DNA of 64,000 nucleotides from the NCBI RefSeq assembly GCF_007858445.1, contig NZ_VIGV01000004.1, positions 434,001-498,000 on the forward strand, in the 5' to 3' direction. Every line of letters begins with the position of its first letter. Position 1 is the stretch's first letter. Origin of the DNA: Tsukamurella sputi (GTDB taxonomy: Bacteria; Actinomycetota; Actinomycetes; Mycobacteriales; Mycobacteriaceae). Both the position numbers and the translations under genes were made by a program. Positions 62,644-64,000 of the stretch are shown piece after piece. The notes under the pieces were generated by a model. That model did not search any database. It was not told where the DNA came from and worked only from the letters and a program-made list of their open reading frames with translations.

Positions 62644-63633
62644 TCAGGACCGGAGCCGCCGGACGCCCCGGTAGATCCCGTACAGCACCACGAGGAGCGC
62701 CATCCAGGGCAGCACGGCGCCGCCGATCACGAGCAGCCACCGCCCGGCGCCGACGAGCGCGTCCCAGCCGTTGCGGAGTCCGCCCGAGAAACCGGAGCGA
62801 TCCACGGTGACCTGGGGCTTCGTGATCGTCACCGTCACCGTCGAGAGCGACACCTGATCGCCGATCGAGGCGCAGCGGGACTGCAGGCTCTCGAGCTCCT
62901 GTTGCCGCGAGGTGAGCGCTGACTCGGCGGCGATCACCTGGTCGGTGCTCTCGGCCTTCGCGAGGATCGCGGTCAACCGGTCCACGGAGACCTGGGTCGC
63001 GCGGATACGCGCCTCGAGGTCCACGACGGTGCCGGTCACGTCGTCGTGCTGCAGCTGCACCGTTCCGACGGTCCCGAGCCCGCCGGCCCGGTCGATCAAT
63101 TCGCTGATCCGCTCGCTGGGCAGGCGCAGGCGCAGGGTCGCGGAGGCGTTGTCGCCGCGGGTCTCCCGGCGTTCGTCGACCCGCCCATCGAACCGCTCGA
63201 CAGTGGTCGCGAGGTCCTTCGCCGTCGCCGCCGGGTCCGCGCTCGTGACCCCGATCGTGCCCGTGGTGATCACCTGCCGGTTGTTGGTGATCGGGGTCGG
63301 GGTCGACGGTGCCGTCGGCGTCGCGTTCGGCGCCGCGTTCGGTGCGGCGACTCCCGCCGTGCGGGCGGGTGCTGCGGGCGCGGGAGCCACGGCGGTCTCG
63401 GTCCGGGCCGGCGCGGCGGACTCACTGGCGGAGCCGCCCAGCACGCCGGCCAGGACACCGCCGCCCACGGCCACGACGGCGATCGCGGCGGCCGCGGCCA
63501 TGCCGGCGGTCCGGCGCGTGCGCCTGCGTCGTCGCGCCTGCAGATCGTCGCCGACCTCGGTCATCACTGCGGAGCGCATCGCCGCGAGCCGGTCCTCGGT
63601 GAGGACGTCGTCGAGCGTGTTCGGGGTGGTCAT
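62644..63633 (-). CDS. DUF4349 membrane protein, coupled to an ECF sigma factor
   Basis: 329 residues. A short cytoplasmic N-terminus (about 45 residues, ending in a run of Arg), a membrane helix (GMAAAAAIAVVAVGGGVLAG), a long Ala/Pro/Thr/Asn linker, then the DUF4349 domain (TTVERFDGRVDERRETRG, LRLRLPSERISELIDRAG, a coiled-coil DVTGTVVDLEARIRATQVSVDRL) and a final helix with an RRLRS tail. The start overlaps the sigma gene stop by 4 nt. This is the position of an anti-sigma factor, but the N-terminus lacks the zinc-binding HxxxCxxC motif, so that role is inference. Confidence 0.8.
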   Translation of the reverse strand: MTTPNTLDDVLTEDRLAAMRSAVMTEVGDDLQARRRRRTRRTAGMAAAAAIAVVAVGGGVLAGVLGGSASESAAPARTETAVAPAPAAPARTAGVAAPNAAPNATPTAPSTPTPITNNRQVITTGTIGVTSADPAATAKDLATTVERFDGRVDERRETRGDNASATLRLRLPSERISELIDRAGGLGTVGTVQLQHDDVTGTVVDLEARIRATQVSVDRLTAILAKAESTDQVIAAESALTSRQQELESLQSRCASIGDQVSLSTVTVTITKPQVTVDRSGFSGGLRNGWDALVGAGRWLLVIGGAVLPWMALLVVLYGIYRGVRRLRS

Positions 63634-64000
63634 GACTGCTCCCTCAGGGTGCTCAGGTCGGCGCGCAGGCGGCCGCGCAGCCGGGAGACGCGGTTGCGCA
63701 CGGCGGAGTGGGTCACGCCCACCTCGGCCGCGGCCCGCTCGTAGGTCTGTTCGTCCTCCACGCAGAGCCGGTAGAGGCGGCGATCGGTGGGGGACAGTGC
63801 CGCCACCGCAGCGGCGATGGCGGCGCGGATCTCGCCGGAGAGCACCTCGTCCTCCGGGGAGGGGGCGGCGCCCGGTGGCTCGGCGTCGTCGAGCGGCGCC
63901 GATCTGTCCTGGACCGCCGACAGGCGCCTGCCCGCATTCAGCGCGGTGTACCGCGCGGTGGTGAGCAGCCACGGCAGAACCGATTCATCGACTATCCGGA
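63630..64000 (-). CDS. ECF RNA polymerase sigma factor, 3' part (cut by the right edge)
   Basis: About 122 residues are visible; the 5' end lies outside the window. Region 2.4 is at the edge (VLPWLLTTARYTALNAGRRL, the -10-binding helix), followed by an acidic linker and region 4 with LSPTDRRLYRLCVEDEQTYERAAAEVGVTHSAVRNRVSRLRGRLRADL-type HTH (cited across residues). ATGA overlap with the DUF4349 gene shows translational coupling, typical of sigma/anti-sigma pairs. Confidence 0.85.
   Translation of the reverse strand, partial: RIVDESVLPWLLTTARYTALNAGRRLSAVQDRSAPLDDAEPPGAAPSPEDEVLSGEIRAAIAAAVAALSPTDRRLYRLCVEDEQTYERAAAEVGVTHSAVRNRVSRLRGRLRADLSTLREQS

Overview
The window is high-GC (about 70% by eye) actinobacterial DNA and most likely comes from a mycolate-containing member of the Mycobacteriales, Tsukamurella-like or a close relative. 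The strongest evidence is gene order: Z-farnesyl-diphosphate synthase/uppS, coaA, glyA, desA, phoH, fumarase, glpX, DUF4245, xseB, xseA, lipid-droplet protein, ispH, DUF6542 and ychF follow the order of the Rv1086-Rv1112 region of Mycobacterium tuberculosis (from memory). A second sign is the large number of apparently leaderless genes, with a TANNNT box 6-8 nt before the start codon. No rRNA, tRNA, CRISPR array, insertion sequence or origin was seen. Genes are packed closely and no gap exceeds 300 bp.

Layout. 0-8 kb: end of a membrane protein, a GT39 glycosyltransferase, a VapC (PIN) toxin remnant, a DUF255 thioredoxin-like protein, DAHP synthase behind an aromatic-amino-acid leader peptide and terminator, then a DinB-like protein, an EamA exporter and an SDR enzyme. 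8-11 kb: a complete TauCAB/SsuABC-type importer operon with 4-nt overlaps. 10.8-41.5 kb: the conserved core block (isoprenoids, CoA, one-carbon metabolism, fatty-acid desaturation, fumarate/gluconeogenesis, exonuclease VII, ispH, ychF). It is interrupted by accessory genes: DUF2236, a hydrolase with a frameshifted MerR gene, TetR, RmuC, an AI-2E-family permease overlapping an Ogt and Ada-AlkA repair operon, and CstA/YbdD. 41.5-64 kb: a mosaic of small accessory transcription units, many as regulator plus divergent target (TetR/membrane protein, LuxR/FAD oxidase, MarR/DJ-1 amidotransferase, MerR/NADPH oxidoreductase), a YCII + ECF42 sigma-factor pair, a ferredoxin-reductase-like flavoprotein, DUF5995, a thioesterase, and a DUF4349 protein overlapping an ECF sigma factor cut by the right edge.

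How the genes work together. Fumarate is served by two unrelated hydratases (class I Fe-S and class II) next to glpX, so this stretch joins the TCA cycle to gluconeogenesis. xseB-xseA-lipid-droplet protein and AlkA-Ogt-permease are translationally coupled sets. Several regulator/target pairs carry visible dyads in the shared promoter.

The features most worth a second look are: (i) a 9-mer, CGACGGTGC/GCACCGTCG, present about 45 times on both strands against about two expected from base composition; (ii) a leaderless leader peptide with Tyr-Trp-Arg-Phe codons and a terminator before DAHP synthase; (iii) a chain of two overlapping short ORFs, the first leaderless with a Cys-Gly-Cys end, coupled to a VOC gene; (iv) a 104-bp imperfect dyad between divergent genes; (v) an apparent ECF42 self-promoter. 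All counts and alignments here were made by eye.
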